A stretch of 64,000 bases of DNA from Chryseobacterium indicum (GCF_021504595.1 NZ_JACSGT010000001.1:1984001-2048000), one strand, 5' to 3'. Shown: positions 8,650-18,607, counted from the first letter of the stretch. Numbers and translations are program-made. The notes: generated from the sequence alone by a model not told the origin.

Positions 8650-9801
8650 TTAGCTTACGAAAAATCTTCTGGTTGAAGAAGAAATATTACGGATGTACAC
8701 CACATTCATTCTGGCATTTCCGAGCGCAGACATCACGGTATGAAACTCTGTATCTGCTGAAAAATGAGCGACATAAACTCCTCCGTTGAAATTCAGTTTT
8801 TCAAGAGGGAAACCTTCAAATGCTTTTAATAAATCTTCTCTGGAATTTATGGTATCAATTTCGATAATCAGTCCGTCGTTTTCTTCATTTACCAGTTCGG
8901 AATTGTCTTTGTACTGTCCGTTTTTCAGGAAAATAACTTTGTCTGATATTTTCTCTACCTCGTAAAGCTGCTGCGAACTCAAAATCAACGCAATAGGATT
9001 ATTAACCGAGTTTGCAATCGATTTTAAATCTTCCAGAATAACCTGCTGCGCCAAAACATCCAGATTGGCAAGAGGTTCATCCAGTAATAAAATTTCAGGT
9101 TTTCTCAGCAGTGTTCTGGCTAATTCAAAACGCATTTTGTAGCCGGAAGAAAGTTCGCTCCACTTCAGGTGTTTGTAATTCCAAAGTCCGAGACGGGCGA
9201 TCATCATTAGAGTTCGTATTTCATTTTCTTCAGGTTTCACACCGTAATTTGACAGTACAAATTTCAGGTTGTCCTTTAAACTTCCGTACCATTTTGCCGT
9301 TCTCTGCGGAATGTAAACCAGCTTTGTACGGAGATCGTATTCATTTTTTGGTTCTTCGTTGAAAGAATAATTCAGATCACCTTCATTAAAAGAAATTTCC
9401 TTAGCAAGAATGCGCAGTAAAGTTGTTTTTCCGTTTCCGTTTTCGCCTACCAGACCGTAAACCTGTCCTTTATTTATTTCCACAGAAACCGGACCGAGCG
9501 AAAAGCGGTTACTTCCGTAGGATTTTAAAATATTTCTCGCTCTCAGTACAGATTTTTCCAGCGATTGTTCTTTTACCGGAATTTTTTCTATTTTCTGAAG
9601 AAGATTTTTTGATTTTTCGATGAGTTCATCCGTGTATGAAGGGAACTGTTCTTTCCAGTCAGTTAATGCGACAGCTTCTTTGTAGATCTCCATATTCTGA
9701 GTATCCATCGCACAGTCCAGTAATTTTCTAAATCCTAAAACAGTATCTTTATTGTCGAAAAAATGATAGACTTCGGCTACTCTTTGCTGATGTTTCGTCA
9801 T
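8650..9801 (-). CDS. ABC transporter ATP-binding protein with N-terminal extension
   Basis: A 383-residue protein. After an about 95-residue helical N-terminal region without known motif comes a full nucleotide-binding domain: Walker A GENGNGKTT (119-127), Q-loop YIPQRT, signature LSSGYK (217-222), Walker B ILLLDEP (237-243) and D-loop NLD. The usual switch His is not evident: the region reads LILSSQQLYEVE, with Gln where His is expected. It is followed 21 bases later by the 625-residue membrane protein. Together they form a probable two-gene transporter or membrane-remodelling unit of unknown substrate. Confidence 0.85.
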   Translation of the reverse strand: MTKHQQRVAEVYHFFDNKDTVLGFRKLLDCAMDTQNMEIYKEAVALTDWKEQFPSYTDELIEKSKNLLQKIEKIPVKEQSLEKSVLRARNILKSYGSNRFSLGPVSVEINKGQVYGLVGENGNGKTTLLRILAKEISFNEGDLNYSFNEEPKNEYDLRTKLVYIPQRTAKWYGSLKDNLKFVLSNYGVKPEENEIRTLMMIARLGLWNYKHLKWSELSSGYKMRFELARTLLRKPEILLLDEPLANLDVLAQQVILEDLKSIANSVNNPIALILSSQQLYEVEKISDKVIFLKNGQYKDNSELVNEENDGLIIEIDTINSREDLLKAFEGFPLEKLNFNGGVYVAHFSADTEFHTVMSALGNARMNVVYIRNISSSTRRFFVS

Positions 9802-9912
9802 TTGGTTTCAGAGTTATTAATTTCAGGTTTTAAAGATATAAAATTTCTTTTCCCCACAATTCTTTTGGCTTAAATAAAAACTAATTTTATTTTTATTTAA
9901 AATTAGAATCAG

Positions 9913-10758
9913 ATGTTTAAAATAATTTCATCGCTTTTGTTATTATCTTTTTTATCAACCATTCAGGCTCAGGAAATCATTCCGTTCAGAATTACAAAGC
10001 ATAACAACATCATTGTTAAAACTTTAGTAAATGACAAAGATTCTCTGGACCTGATGTTTCAGATTGCTATGGAAGATGCGTCCATTTCTCCGGACCGGAA
10101 AAGAAATGCAGATCATATTATTTTTAAAGATGAAATAAGCGACAGAAATACGATAAAAATCGGCAAAAAGAAATATGAAAATATTAGATTTTTTGATAAT
10201 GAACTGACCGGTCATGAAGCAGACGGAAAAATCGGAACCGGAATTTTTAAAGGAAAAATTTTTAAGATCGATTATGATAACAGCAGATTTGTAGTATATG
10301 ATAAAATGCCGGATTTAAATGGATATCAGTCAGTTCCATTACTTTTAAAAAATGAACAGCTTTTTATTCCTGCGAACAGTGTTATTGAAAAGCAAAATGT
10401 TGAAGCCTATTTTCTCCTTCAATCCGGATATTCCGGTGGGATTCTTTACAGCAATGAATTTACAGATGGCAAAGAACTCGACAAAAAGCTAAAAGTAACC
10501 GGTGAAAAAACATTGAAAAACTCAGCCGGACAAAGCGTTATCACCAAAAACGGAATTTTGCCTGTTCTGAAAGTGGGAAATTTTGTTTTAAAGGATGTTT
10601 CGGCAGGATTTTTTGCAGGAGAACTTAAAATTCAGAAATCCAGTTATTTCGGAGCAGATTTATTGAGGAGGTTCAACTGGATTTTTGATGCGGAAAGGAA
10701 TAAAGTTTATTTTAAACCTAGTAAATATTTTAAGAAAGCTTATTATAAAATGAATTAA
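9913..10758 (+). CDS. Secreted retropepsin-like protein, degenerate active site
   Basis: A 281-residue protein with a signal peptide (about 1-19, ending TIQAQ). The end of the chain, SSYFGADLLRRFNWIFD followed by KVYFKP, is typical of aspartyl-protease-like (retropepsin fold) proteins of Bacteroidota. The expected DTG catalytic triplets are not kept: the first site reads IAMEDAS and the second LLQSGYSGG. It is therefore probably a non-catalytic relative; the fold call itself is by similarity of pattern only. It stands alone between the divergent ABC gene and a convergent channel gene whose stop is 2 bases away. Confidence 0.6.
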   Translation: MFKIISSLLLLSFLSTIQAQEIIPFRITKHNNIIVKTLVNDKDSLDLMFQIAMEDASISPDRKRNADHIIFKDEISDRNTIKIGKKKYENIRFFDNELTGHEADGKIGTGIFKGKIFKIDYDNSRFVVYDKMPDLNGYQSVPLLLKNEQLFIPANSVIEKQNVEAYFLLQSGYSGGILYSNEFTDGKELDKKLKVTGEKTLKNSAGQSVITKNGILPVLKVGNFVLKDVSAGFFAGELKIQKSSYFGADLLRRFNWIFDAERNKVYFKPSKYFKKAYYKMN

Positions 10759-10759
10759 C

Positions 10760-11476
10760 TTAACATTTATCATTTTCATCATAATAATGATGGTGTTCAA
10801 CTCTCGATGTAAAGAAGTTTAAAAATAATACAACAAATATTATAAAAATCATTGACTGTATTATTACTAACCACTTTCCTAAATCTGTTGTGGGACAAAT
10901 ATCTCCAAAACCAATTGTGGCAGAAGTAACAAAACTAAAGTAAATATAATCAGTGATAGATGTGATATTACCACCTAAAAGCTCAAGCCCACCATAAATT
11001 ACAGCAAAATCAAAAACTATTTCAATATAATTAAAGAATAGTAATAAAACTGACCTTCTATAAGATCTAGGTTTAGCAAACATATCTGAAACAAAAATAA
11101 GTGTTGCTACATATAAGATTGTCTCAATTAACAAATAGAATGTTATAAATATTATTACAGAAAGTTTATATATATCAAAAAGCAAACACAATAATGGAAG
11201 GGTTACTTTTACTAAAACATATAATTCTACTGCTAAATTTTTCCATTTTAAACTTTTTTTTCCAAAGTAATTTCTTACATAAATTCCTGGGAAAATAAAC
11301 TGCACCGCTACCAAAAAAAGTCTTAAGATTTTTTCTAAACCTATGTCATCATGTTTCTCATTATTCCATACTCTCTTTAGATTTTTTGCTTGATTTTTAA
11401 CAGCTGTATGACCTAATTGTACATCATTATCATCCTTACCAAAAAAAAGTTTTTTGAGAAAATATCGTATTTTCAT
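10760..11476 (-). CDS. Potassium channel family protein (two-TM pore domain)
   Basis: A 238-residue membrane protein. A cytoplasmic N-terminal segment (about 1-48) is followed by hydrophobic segments near 50-66, 84-100, 104-130 and 145-163, then the pore loop with the selectivity filter TIGFGD (187-192) and a last membrane helix (200-222). TxGFGD is the K+-channel signature, and the C-terminal pore module is the Ion_trans_2 type. No RCK/TrkA-N domain is attached. The short His-rich tail (EHHHYY) is of unknown meaning. The stop is 2 bases from the convergent neighbour. Confidence 0.87.
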   Translation of the reverse strand: MKIRYFLKKLFFGKDDNDVQLGHTAVKNQAKNLKRVWNNEKHDDIGLEKILRLFLVAVQFIFPGIYVRNYFGKKSLKWKNLAVELYVLVKVTLPLLCLLFDIYKLSVIIFITFYLLIETILYVATLIFVSDMFAKPRSYRRSVLLLFFNYIEIVFDFAVIYGGLELLGGNITSITDYIYFSFVTSATIGFGDICPTTDLGKWLVIIQSMIFIIFVVLFLNFFTSRVEHHHYYDENDKC

Positions 11477-11590
11477 CTATATGTAATTTTATATGGTTAT
11501 AAGCTATTTGATAAATATATAAAAAACTTGCTTTCAAACTAAAATTTAGAATCAATCACCATATAATTTTTAAAATAAATGCAAATCTAC

Positions 11591-11755
11591 CTAATCAATC
11601 TCGGTACATTTCTTAATTTTTACTAAATTTCCAAATGGATAATCCAGATTTGCTTTGATAACAGACGATGAATTTTGAATCTGTTTTTGTCCGAAATACA
11701 AATTAGAGATCAAAAATAAAAGAGCAATTATAGCTGATAAAAAATACTTTTTCAA
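11591..11755 (-). CDS. Possible 54-residue secreted peptide (TTG start)
   Basis: An open frame from TTG at 11755 to TAG at 11591. It encodes KKYFLSAIIALLFLISNLYF, a convincing signal-peptide-like start, followed by only about 30 residues (QKQIQNSSSVIKANLDYPFG and beyond) ending KIKKCTEID. There is no ATG start. It could be a small exported peptide or the 5' remnant of a longer secreted protein. It lies 12 bases before the next gene's stop, in the same direction. Confidence 0.4.
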   Translation of the reverse strand: MKKYFLSAIIALLFLISNLYFGQKQIQNSSSVIKANLDYPFGNLVKIKKCTEID

Positions 11756-11767
11756 AATCTTAAAATT

Positions 11768-12199
11768 TTATTGATTCAAATCTTTCTCTAACTTTTCCAA
11801 ATATTGTGACCAAGCACTCGAGCAACCGCCAAAACATTCAAATTGCGGGATCAAGCCTTCATGCGTGAAAACAACTTTTGTTTTATCAGCTTCTTTGAAA
11901 ATCTCAAAACAAATTTTTGTTCCTGTCCATTCGTCCATTTTGTTTACAAATGTGAGTTTACTTTCGATCACTTCCCAAACAATTTTCTCGTAAGGACTTA
12001 CTTCTATAAGTCGTTGAACGGTGTGATGAACTCCATTTCCGGCATCAAAAATAAATTCATCATTCAGATTTTCAGATTTTCCGGTAATGATTTCATGATG
12101 CAGACCAATCCACCAGTTTCGGGGATTAATTAAAGTACTGAAGATTTCTTCAGGGGATTTTGAAGTAGTGAAGCGGTAAGAGAAATTTTGTACTGACAT
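11768..12199 (-). CDS. SRPBCC (AHSA1-like) domain protein
   Basis: A 143-residue single-domain protein of the START/Bet v1-like fold, AHSA1 branch. Typical features are the N-terminal FTTSKSPEEIFSTLINPRNW pattern, the central ISPYEKIVWEV-like strand (VSPYEKIVWEVIES) and the C-terminal CSSAWSQYLEKLEKDL helix lining the hydrophobic pocket. Ligand unknown. It is 12 bases downstream of the 182-residue unknown protein and may be co-transcribed with it. Confidence 0.85.
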   Translation of the reverse strand: MSVQNFSYRFTTSKSPEEIFSTLINPRNWWIGLHHEIITGKSENLNDEFIFDAGNGVHHTVQRLIEVSPYEKIVWEVIESKLTFVNKMDEWTGTKICFEIFKEADKTKVVFTHEGLIPQFECFGGCSSAWSQYLEKLEKDLNQ

Positions 12200-12211
12200 C
12201 GTTTTGTGTTT

Positions 12212-12760
12212 TTATGAATTTTCAAAATCATATATTTTTCTCAAAGTAGTTTTATCTGCAATCACATTAAAAGCTATATCTCCATTAAATTCATGATAAC
12301 CAAAAATATAGCTTTTTGATTTATCAATAACTTTAATTCCGTTAAATTTTTCTATTTTTTCAGGATTTTGCAATTCGGAAAAACCAAATATAGTGATAAA
12401 ATCACTATATTTTTCGGCTTTTATGGAGACTGATTTTGCAAAGGGATCTGAAAGATATTTCTTATTAAAATCCACATCAACAGATAAAGTCTGTGGAAAA
12501 TGACCGCCAGTTTCAGTATAAAAGAATTTGAGCTTTCCACATTTTTTACATTTCCACAAATCGGCTCCGTTCATAGGATAAGAGCCTAAAAAAATTTCTG
12601 AATCATCTGAAGATTTAAATTCCAGATAGCTTAAATATCCAAATTTACCATCGTAAATTTTAAAAATCTTTTCATAATCCATTAAAATATTGTGATTGCA
12701 GTCAATATCTTTAATCGGATAATCAGCAAAAAATTCATTAATATTTTCCAGAGTTAACAT
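12212..12760 (-). CDS. Unknown protein with a CxxC motif
   Basis: A 182-residue soluble protein with no signal peptide and no family I recognise. A WKCKKCGK motif near residues 69-76 suggests one half of a metal knuckle, but no second CxxC pair is present; FFYTETGGHFPQ follows. Acidic and aromatic residues are spread through the rest. It is the first gene of a possible pair with the SRPBCC protein and lies head-to-tail after the TPR gene 12800-13609. No function is proposed. Confidence 0.6.
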   Translation of the reverse strand: MLTLENINEFFADYPIKDIDCNHNILMDYEKIFKIYDGKFGYLSYLEFKSSDDSEIFLGSYPMNGADLWKCKKCGKLKFFYTETGGHFPQTLSVDVDFNKKYLSDPFAKSVSIKAEKYSDFITIFGFSELQNPEKIEKFNGIKVIDKSKSYIFGYHEFNGDIAFNVIADKTTLRKIYDFENS

Positions 12761-12799
12761 ATATGCAATTTAATATTGATATTCCTAAACTTAGAAACA

Positions 12800-13609
12800 T
12801 TAATTACAATACGTTTCCATATAGGTATTTTTCTCGCCCAGTTTTTTCATTCTCAAATAATCTTTACAGGCACCTTCAGTGTCGTGTAATTCTAATTCTA
12901 AAGACATTCTATTGGAAATTGCCTGTATATGTTTCGGATCCTTATTAATTACAATCGTAAAATCGTCAATAGCATCTTTGTATTTTTTCAATAAAGCTTT
13001 TGCCTGTCCTCTTATATTGTAACCTCTTATATCCTGTGGATTTAATACTACAGATTTGTCAGCATCTTCCATTGCTTCTATATTATTGCCAACATTTATG
13101 TTAACGATAGCTCTGTTGATATATCCATCCGCATTGTTTGGATCAAATGTAAGCGCCTTGTCAAAATCACGTAATGCTTCTTCATATTTCTTTAAATCAC
13201 CATTACAATATCCTCTGAATAAATAAGACTGCGCAAAATCGGCATTCATTTCTATACTTTTGCTAAAATCATTCCATGCATTTTGGATATCTTTTGAATA
13301 ATATTCTGCAACACCACGATTATAAAATACTTCAAAATCATTCGGATTCAACTTAATTGATGTTGAGTAATCGGCTATCGCTCCCTTATAGTCCTTGAGA
13401 TTGGCTTTAGAAGCACCACGATGATGAAAAACTACACTGCTGTTCGGATTAATGCTTATTGCTTTATCATAATTCTTTATAGCTTCTGCATACTGTTTCT
13501 GCTTTACAAGATCTCTTCCTTTTTCCGCATAATAAGTAGCTGTTTTGCTTTGAGAAAATATAAAATGACAGAATGATGCAAGGAATATTATAAGGCTTTT
13601 TTTAATCAT
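12800..13609 (-). CDS. Secreted tetratricopeptide-repeat protein
   Basis: A 269-residue protein with a signal peptide (about 1-19, FCHFIFSQS) and about six 34-residue TPR units in series from residue 25 on, each with the W/Y-G-Y-F-A-P spacing (for example AIKNYDKAISINPNSS and ALRDFDKALTFDPNNA). TPR arrays mediate protein-protein contacts in the periplasm or at the outer membrane. The partner is unknown. Another TPR protein of the same general design is at 51171-51986. Confidence 0.85.
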   Translation of the reverse strand: MIKKSLIIFLASFCHFIFSQSKTATYYAEKGRDLVKQKQYAEAIKNYDKAISINPNSSVVFHHRGASKANLKDYKGAIADYSTSIKLNPNDFEVFYNRGVAEYYSKDIQNAWNDFSKSIEMNADFAQSYLFRGYCNGDLKKYEEALRDFDKALTFDPNNADGYINRAIVNINVGNNIEAMEDADKSVVLNPQDIRGYNIRGQAKALLKKYKDAIDDFTIVINKDPKHIQAISNRMSLELELHDTEGACKDYLRMKKLGEKNTYMETYCN

Positions 13610-13715
13610 GGTTTACTTTATAGGACCGTGTTATGGTTTTTAAAAAATCTAATGTACGGAATTATTAAATTATTATTGATTTAATTTTGCTTCAAAAAAT
13701 TCTGAAAAATCTCTA

Positions 13716-13747
13716 TAAAAAAGCGGAAGAAAAAATCTCCCGCTTTT
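13716..13747 (-). terminator. Intrinsic terminator after carB
   Basis: On the minus strand the hairpin AAAGCGGGAGA/TCTTCCGCTTT is followed by a T-run. It lies about 98 bases past the carB stop and closes the pyr operon. Confidence 0.8.
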
Positions 13748-13779
13748 ACTTTATTTAATTTGAAAACCATGTAAAAACA

Positions 13780-13812
13780 AAACCTCACAGGTTTTAAAAA
13801 CCTGTGAGGTTT
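13780..13812. repeat. 12-bp palindromic hairpin (AAACCTCACAGG)
   Basis: Perfect 12-bp arms AAACCTCACAGG/CCTGTGAGGTTT around a 9-base loop TTTTAAAAA. A second copy with a paired change in the stem lies at 26428-26460. It sits between the carB stop and its terminator. Confidence 0.8.
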
Positions 13813-13844
13813 GATTTATGGTAAATCATTAAAATTTCCGAAAA

Positions 13845-16800
13845 CTACATTGTCTCCATTTTGAAACTCATGCTTTCGATAACTTTCAGGATGGCTTCTA
13901 CTGTATCCATAGATGTTAAACAAGGTACGCCGTTTTCCACGCTCATTCTTCTGATCTGGAAACCGTCTCTTTCCGATTGTTTCCCTTTCGTCATCGTGTT
14001 CACAACGTACTGTACTTTTCCTTTCTGGATAAGGTCGATCAGGTTGACACTCTCCTCCCCGATTTTATATCCGATTTTGCATGGAATTCCTTTTTCCTCA
14101 AAGAATTTTGCAGTTCCTTCCGTTGCCCAGATTCTGAAACCAACTTCATGGAATCTTGCCGCCAGATCAGCTGCTTCCTGCTTATGCTTATCCGCTACTG
14201 TGAACAAGATAGAACCGTGCATCGGAACTTTTCTTCCTGCGGCAACCAATCCTTTGTATAAAGCTTTCTCCAAAGTGGTGTCTTTCCCCATAACCTCTCC
14301 TGTAGACTTCATTTCAGGTCCTAGAGAGATATCTACTTTTGTTAATTTTGAGAAAGAGAACACCGGAACTTTTACGAAAACCCCTTCTTTATTTGGAACC
14401 AGTCCGCTTTTGTAGCCCAAATCTTTCAGTTTTTGTCCTAAAATTGCTTTTGTAGCCAGATTTGCCATCGGAACATCGGTGATTTTAGATAAGAAAGGTA
14501 CGGTTCTAGATGATCGTGGGTTTACTTCGATTACATAAACGTTTCCTTCGAAAAGAACGTACTGGATATTCATTAATCCGATCACATTTAATCCTTTCGC
14601 CAATCTTTTCGTGTAGTCAACCAAAGTTTCGATTTCGCTTGGTGAAATATTTTGTGGAGGATACACTGCAATTGAATCTCCGGAGTGAACTCCCGCTCTT
14701 TCGATGTGTTCCATAATTCCCGGAATGATTACCGTTTCACCGTCGCAGATCGCATCGATTTCCACTTCTTTTCCCACCATATATTTGTCGACCAAAACAG
14801 GATGTTCAGGGCTTGCTTCCACTGCATTTTCCATATAATGCGCCAGTTCTGTTTCTGTATATACGATTTCCATTGCTCTACCTCCCAAAACGTAGCTCGG
14901 ACGAACCAACACCGGATAACCGATCTCGTTGGCAATTTTTATTGCTTCTTCTTTTGAAACCGATGTTTTTCCTAAAGGCTGCGGAATCTGCATTTCCTGA
15001 AGCGCTTTTTCGAATTTATCCCTGTTTTCTGCTCTGTCCAGATCTTCCAGGGAAGTTCCCAAAATCTCAACTCCGTGAGCGGCTAATTTATCTGCTAAAT
15101 TGATAGCTGTCTGTCCTCCGAACTGTACCACAACGCCTTTTGGTTTTTCCAGCTCGATGATGTTCATTACATCTTCTTCCGTTAAAGGCTCGAAGTAAAG
15201 TTTATCTGAAATCGAGAAATCCGTGGAAACGGTTTCAGGATTATTGTTGATGATAATCGCTTCGTAACCCATTTCTTTGATTGCCCAAACCGAGTGTACC
15301 GTTGCGTAATCAAACTCAACTCCCTGTCCGATTCTGATAGGCCCTGAACCAAGAACGATGATTTTTTCTTTATCTGAAACTACAGATTCGTTTTCTTCTT
15401 CGTAAGTTCCGTAGAAATAAGGGGTTTCAGATTCGAATTCCGCAGCGCAGGTGTCTACCATTTTGTACACCGGCATTACTCCGTTTTCTTTTCTGAAATT
15501 GAACACTTCACGCTCCGTCACGTTCCACAAAACTGCAATATTTATATCTGCAAAACCTAGTTTTTTAGCTTCCAGTAAAATTTCTTTGCTGAATTTATTT
15601 TCTGCGATTGTCTTTTCGAAATCAATCAGCTTTTTGATTTTCCAAATGAAGAATTTATCAATTTTGCTCCATTCTACGATCTGTCCCCAGTCGTACCCTC
15701 TTCTTAAAGCATCTCCGATGATGAACAATCTTTCGTCATCACAAACTCTGATTCTTCTTTCGATTTCTTCAGCCGTTAAAGCTGCTGCCTGTTTAGTTTT
15801 TAAACCGATATGTTTAATTCCTGTTTCCAGAGAACGGATGGCTTTCTGTAAAGATTCTTCGAAATTTCTTCCGATTGCCATTACTTCACCCGTAGCTTTC
15901 ATCTGGGTTGATAATCTTCTGTCCGCTGTTTCGAATTTATCGAAAGGGAATCTTGGGAATTTTGTTACCACATAGTCTAAAGCCGGTTCGAAACAAGCGT
16001 ATGTTTTCCCTGTTACCGGATTCATGATTTCATCCAGTGTTAAACCTACCGCGATTTTTGCAGCGATTTTTGCGATCGGATATCCTGTTGCTTTTGATGC
16101 TAAAGCGGATGATCTCGAAACTCTAGGGTTTACTTCGATGATATAATAATTGAATGAATGCGGATCTAAAGCCAACTGTACGTTGCATCCTCCTTCAATT
16201 CCTAATGCTCTGATGATTTTTAGTGAAGCGTTTCTCAACAACTGGTACTCTCTGTCTGAAAGTGTCTGAGAAGGCGCCACAACGATTGAATCTCCTGTGT
16301 GAACTCCAACCGGATCTATATTTTCCATGTTACAAACCACAATGGCATTGTCGTTTGCATCACGCATTACTTCGTATTCTATTTCTTTGAAACCTGCGAT
16401 TGATTTTTCAATCAGACATTGTGTTACGGGGCTGTGTTTTAATCCCAGTTCAGCAATTTCTTTCAGTTCGGATTCGTTGGAAGCGATACCTCCCCCTGTT
16501 CCACCCATGGTGAAAGCCGGACGAACAATGACAGGATACCCGATTCTGTCTGCAAAATTTAATGCTCCTTCTACGGTATTTACGATGTCAGATTCCGGAA
16601 CGGGTTCGTTTAATTCTCTCATCAGTTCACGGAAAAGGTCTCTGTCTTCCGCTCTGTTGATGGCTGAAAGTTTTGTTCCCAACACCTCAACTTTGCATTC
16701 TTCCAAAATTCCTGATTTTTCCAGTTCTACCGCCATATTCAGTCCGGTTTGTCCTCCAAGCGTTGGTAAAAGCGCATCGGGACGTTCTTTTCTGATAATG

Positions 16801-17024
16801 TGACTTACAAACTGAAGTGAAATCGGCTCAATATAGACTTTATCTGCGATTTCAACATCCGTCATAATGGTTGCAGGGTTTGAATTGATCAAAATTACCT
16901 TGTAGCCTTCTTCTTTTAAAGATAAGCAAGCCTGCGTTCCTGCGTAATCAAATTCCGCCGCCTGACCGATGATGATGGGACCTGAACCGATTACTAAAAT
17001 TGTTTTTATGTCGTTTCTTTTCAT
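13845..17024 (-). CDS. carB: Carbamoyl-phosphate synthase large subunit
   Basis: A 1059-residue protein of normal CarB length. It has two homologous ATP-grasp halves (each opening with a [11 protein letters not shown] or [11 protein letters not shown] motif, at about residues 11 and 558) and a C-terminal MGS-like allosteric domain (from about 930). It makes carbamoyl phosphate from bicarbonate, ATP and ammonia delivered by CarA, feeding both pyrimidine and arginine synthesis. It is the third gene of the minus-strand order pyrB-carA-carB. The 314-base gap to carA (17025-17338) is filled with family B and C repeats, an odd feature for an operon. Confidence 0.97.
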   Translation of the reverse strand: MKRNDIKTILVIGSGPIIIGQAAEFDYAGTQACLSLKEEGYKVILINSNPATIMTDVEIADKVYIEPISLQFVSHIIRKERPDALLPTLGGQTGLNMAVELEKSGILEECKVEVLGTKLSAINRAEDRDLFRELMRELNEPVPESDIVNTVEGALNFADRIGYPVIVRPAFTMGGTGGGIASNESELKEIAELGLKHSPVTQCLIEKSIAGFKEIEYEVMRDANDNAIVVCNMENIDPVGVHTGDSIVVAPSQTLSDREYQLLRNASLKIIRALGIEGGCNVQLALDPHSFNYYIIEVNPRVSRSSALASKATGYPIAKIAAKIAVGLTLDEIMNPVTGKTYACFEPALDYVVTKFPRFPFDKFETADRRLSTQMKATGEVMAIGRNFEESLQKAIRSLETGIKHIGLKTKQAAALTAEEIERRIRVCDDERLFIIGDALRRGYDWGQIVEWSKIDKFFIWKIKKLIDFEKTIAENKFSKEILLEAKKLGFADINIAVLWNVTEREVFNFRKENGVMPVYKMVDTCAAEFESETPYFYGTYEEENESVVSDKEKIIVLGSGPIRIGQGVEFDYATVHSVWAIKEMGYEAIIINNNPETVSTDFSISDKLYFEPLTEEDVMNIIELEKPKGVVVQFGGQTAINLADKLAAHGVEILGTSLEDLDRAENRDKFEKALQEMQIPQPLGKTSVSKEEAIKIANEIGYPVLVRPSYVLGGRAMEIVYTETELAHYMENAVEASPEHPVLVDKYMVGKEVEIDAICDGETVIIPGIMEHIERAGVHSGDSIAVYPPQNISPSEIETLVDYTKRLAKGLNVIGLMNIQYVLFEGNVYVIEVNPRSSRTVPFLSKITDVPMANLATKAILGQKLKDLGYKSGLVPNKEGVFVKVPVFSFSKLTKVDISLGPEMKSTGEVMGKDTTLEKALYKGLVAAGRKVPMHGSILFTVADKHKQEAADLAARFHEVGFRIWATEGTAKFFEEKGIPCKIGYKIGEESVNLIDLIQKGKVQYVVNTMTKGKQSERDGFQIRRMSVENGVPCLTSMDTVEAILKVIESMSFKMETM

Positions 17025-17130
17025 TTTACTTCTTTTTTATTATTCCATGGGGTCACCCTCGGCTAATGTTATTGAACCATTTCATGGTTCTGTTCTTGGT
17101 TTCACCATTTACATGGGTTTTCACCGTTTT

Positions 17131-17175
17131 CCATAGGTTGCACCTACGGCTATTCATATTGAATCCTTCGGATTC
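17131..17175 (+). repeat. Family B REP palindrome between carA and carB
   Basis: Two adjacent hairpins, CCATAGGT..ACCTACGG and GAATCCTTCGGATTC, separated by CTATTCATATT. The same module occurs at 30106, 30175, 39209 and 39800. A decayed copy is recognisable at about 17045-17092 (CCATGGGG..CCTCGGCT and GAACCATTTCATGGTTC). The module lies 23 bases before family C copy C3. Confidence 0.75.
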
Positions 17176-17198
17176 TTTAATTTTGCAGTGAATTGCAC

Positions 17199-17325
17199 GC
17201 AGCCCGACTTGAGCGGAAATCCTTTTTTGCCATCCTGTTTATTCTGTTTTCGCCGAAAAGTCCTGCAAAAAAGATTGGGAGTCCTTCGACTTAGCTCAGG
17301 ATAAACTTGAGGCGGATTAAGCTGC
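17199..17325 (+). repeat. Family C bulged-stem hairpin element, copy C3
   Basis: The closing stem is GCAGCCCG (17199-17206) against CGG-ATTAA-GCTGC (17313-17325), with ATTAA as the five-base bulge. The inner stem is ATCCTTTTTTGC/GCAAAAAAGAT (17219-17230, 17265-17275). Its 3' part contains GTCCTTCGACTTAGCTCAGG (17280-17299), which resembles another common short repeat. It lies between carA and carB. Confidence 0.7.
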
Positions 17326-17338
17326 CCAAATTAATTTT

Positions 17339-18412
17339 CTACTTTTTAAAATCTTCCATTAACTGGATAAATTCGTCGAATAAATAATTCGCATCTTCAG
17401 GACCCGGACTTGCTTCTGGGTGATACTGAACTGAGAAACAAGGGTGAATTTTGTGTTTCAGACCTTCGTTTGTTCTGTCGTTCAGGGCGATGTGTGTTTC
17501 TATTAAGTCGGTATTTTTCAAACTTTCCTGATCTACGGCGTAACCGTGATTCTGGGAAGTGATCGCCACTTTGTTTTTCTCTACATCTAAAACCGGATGG
17601 TTTCCACCTCTGTGTCCGAATTTTAACTTGAAGGTTTTTGCGCCACAAGCCAAACCAATTAACTGATGTCCTAAACAGATTCCGAAAATTGGAACTTTTC
17701 CTAAAATTCCTCTGATCATTTCTAAAGCCTGTTGGTTATCTTCAGGATCACCGGGACCGTTGGATAACATTACTCCGTCCGGATTCATTAGTAAAATCTC
17801 TTCTGCGGTTACATCCTGCGAAACCACTGTAATATCGCAGTTTCTTTGAGACAATTCTCTGATAATTCCTAATTTGGAACCAAAATCTACCAATACTACT
17901 TTTAAGCCTCTTCCCGGATTTGCATAAGGTGTTTTTGTGGAAACCTGCTCAACCTGATTGGTTGGGAAGTTGGTTGATTTTAATTCTGAAACTACTGTGC
18001 TTTCATCTGCATCAGCATTTACAATTTTTCCTTTCACAACTCCGTGGTTACGAAGAATTCTTGTCAGCCTTCTGGTATCGATTCCTGAAATTCCGGAAAG
18101 GTTTTTCTTTTTAAATAGTTCATCTAAAGTAATCTGAGTACGGAAATTGGATGGCAGATCACAAAGCTCTTTTACAATAAGTCCTTTAATTGCCGGTTCA
18201 ATACTCTCATAATCATCTCTATTAATTCCATAGTTTCCGATAAGCGGATAGGTCATGCAAACAATCTGACCGCAGTAAGACGGATCAGAGATCAATTCCT
18301 GATACCCTGTCATTCCGGTATTGAAAACCACCTCTCCTGCAGTTTCCAATTCTGCTCCGAAACCTTCTCCGTGAAACACTTCACCGGACTCCAGTATTAA
18401 TTTTTTCTTCAT
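17339..18412 (-). CDS. carA: Carbamoyl-phosphate synthase small subunit
   Basis: A 357-residue glutamine amidotransferase subunit. The N-terminal CPSase_sm_chain domain (1-140) is followed by a class I GATase domain with catalytic C246 (FGICLGHQ), H331 and E333 (QYHPEASPGP). It hydrolyses glutamine and channels ammonia to CarB. Length and all active-site residues are normal. It is the middle gene of pyrB-carA-carB on the minus strand. The 242-base gap to pyrB holds REP-like palindromes rather than a visible promoter. Confidence 0.97.
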   Translation of the reverse strand: MKKKLILESGEVFHGEGFGAELETAGEVVFNTGMTGYQELISDPSYCGQIVCMTYPLIGNYGINRDDYESIEPAIKGLIVKELCDLPSNFRTQITLDELFKKKNLSGISGIDTRRLTRILRNHGVVKGKIVNADADESTVVSELKSTNFPTNQVEQVSTKTPYANPGRGLKVVLVDFGSKLGIIRELSQRNCDITVVSQDVTAEEILLMNPDGVMLSNGPGDPEDNQQALEMIRGILGKVPIFGICLGHQLIGLACGAKTFKLKFGHRGGNHPVLDVEKNKVAITSQNHGYAVDQESLKNTDLIETHIALNDRTNEGLKHKIHPCFSVQYHPEASPGPEDANYLFDEFIQLMEDFKK

Positions 18413-18440
18413 TTTCTTTATTTAGATTTTCTTTTTTATT

Positions 18441-18607
18441 AACAGGTCGCCTCTACGAGGCTTTGATAATCTTTATCTTTTTTGTTTCCAAGGGTTTTTA
18501 CCCATAGCTATTAACAGATCGCCCTTTCAGGGCTTTGATTATCTTCTTTTTCTTGTTTCCATGGGTTTCACTCACGGCTATTGTTGTTTGACCCTTTCGG
18601 GTCGGCT
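18441..18607 (+). repeat. Degenerate family B REP cluster between pyrB and carA
   Basis: Three related palindromes in tandem: GCCTCTACGAGGC (18449-18461), GCCCTTTCAGGGC (18521-18533) and GACCCTTTCGGGTC (18590-18603). The last two are each preceded by a CCAAGGG/CCATGGG then CCCATAGC/CTCACGGCT half-hairpin. This is the same two-hairpin design as at 30106-30219, but with changed stems. Confidence 0.6.

Noticed and set aside
13861..14415. Open frame of 184 codons on the plus strand
   Set aside because: Antisense to the C-terminal part of carB; composition of a shadow frame.
15451..15975. Open frame of 174 codons on the plus strand
   Set aside because: It lies entirely inside carB on the other strand, has no family signature and reflects the codon pattern of carB.
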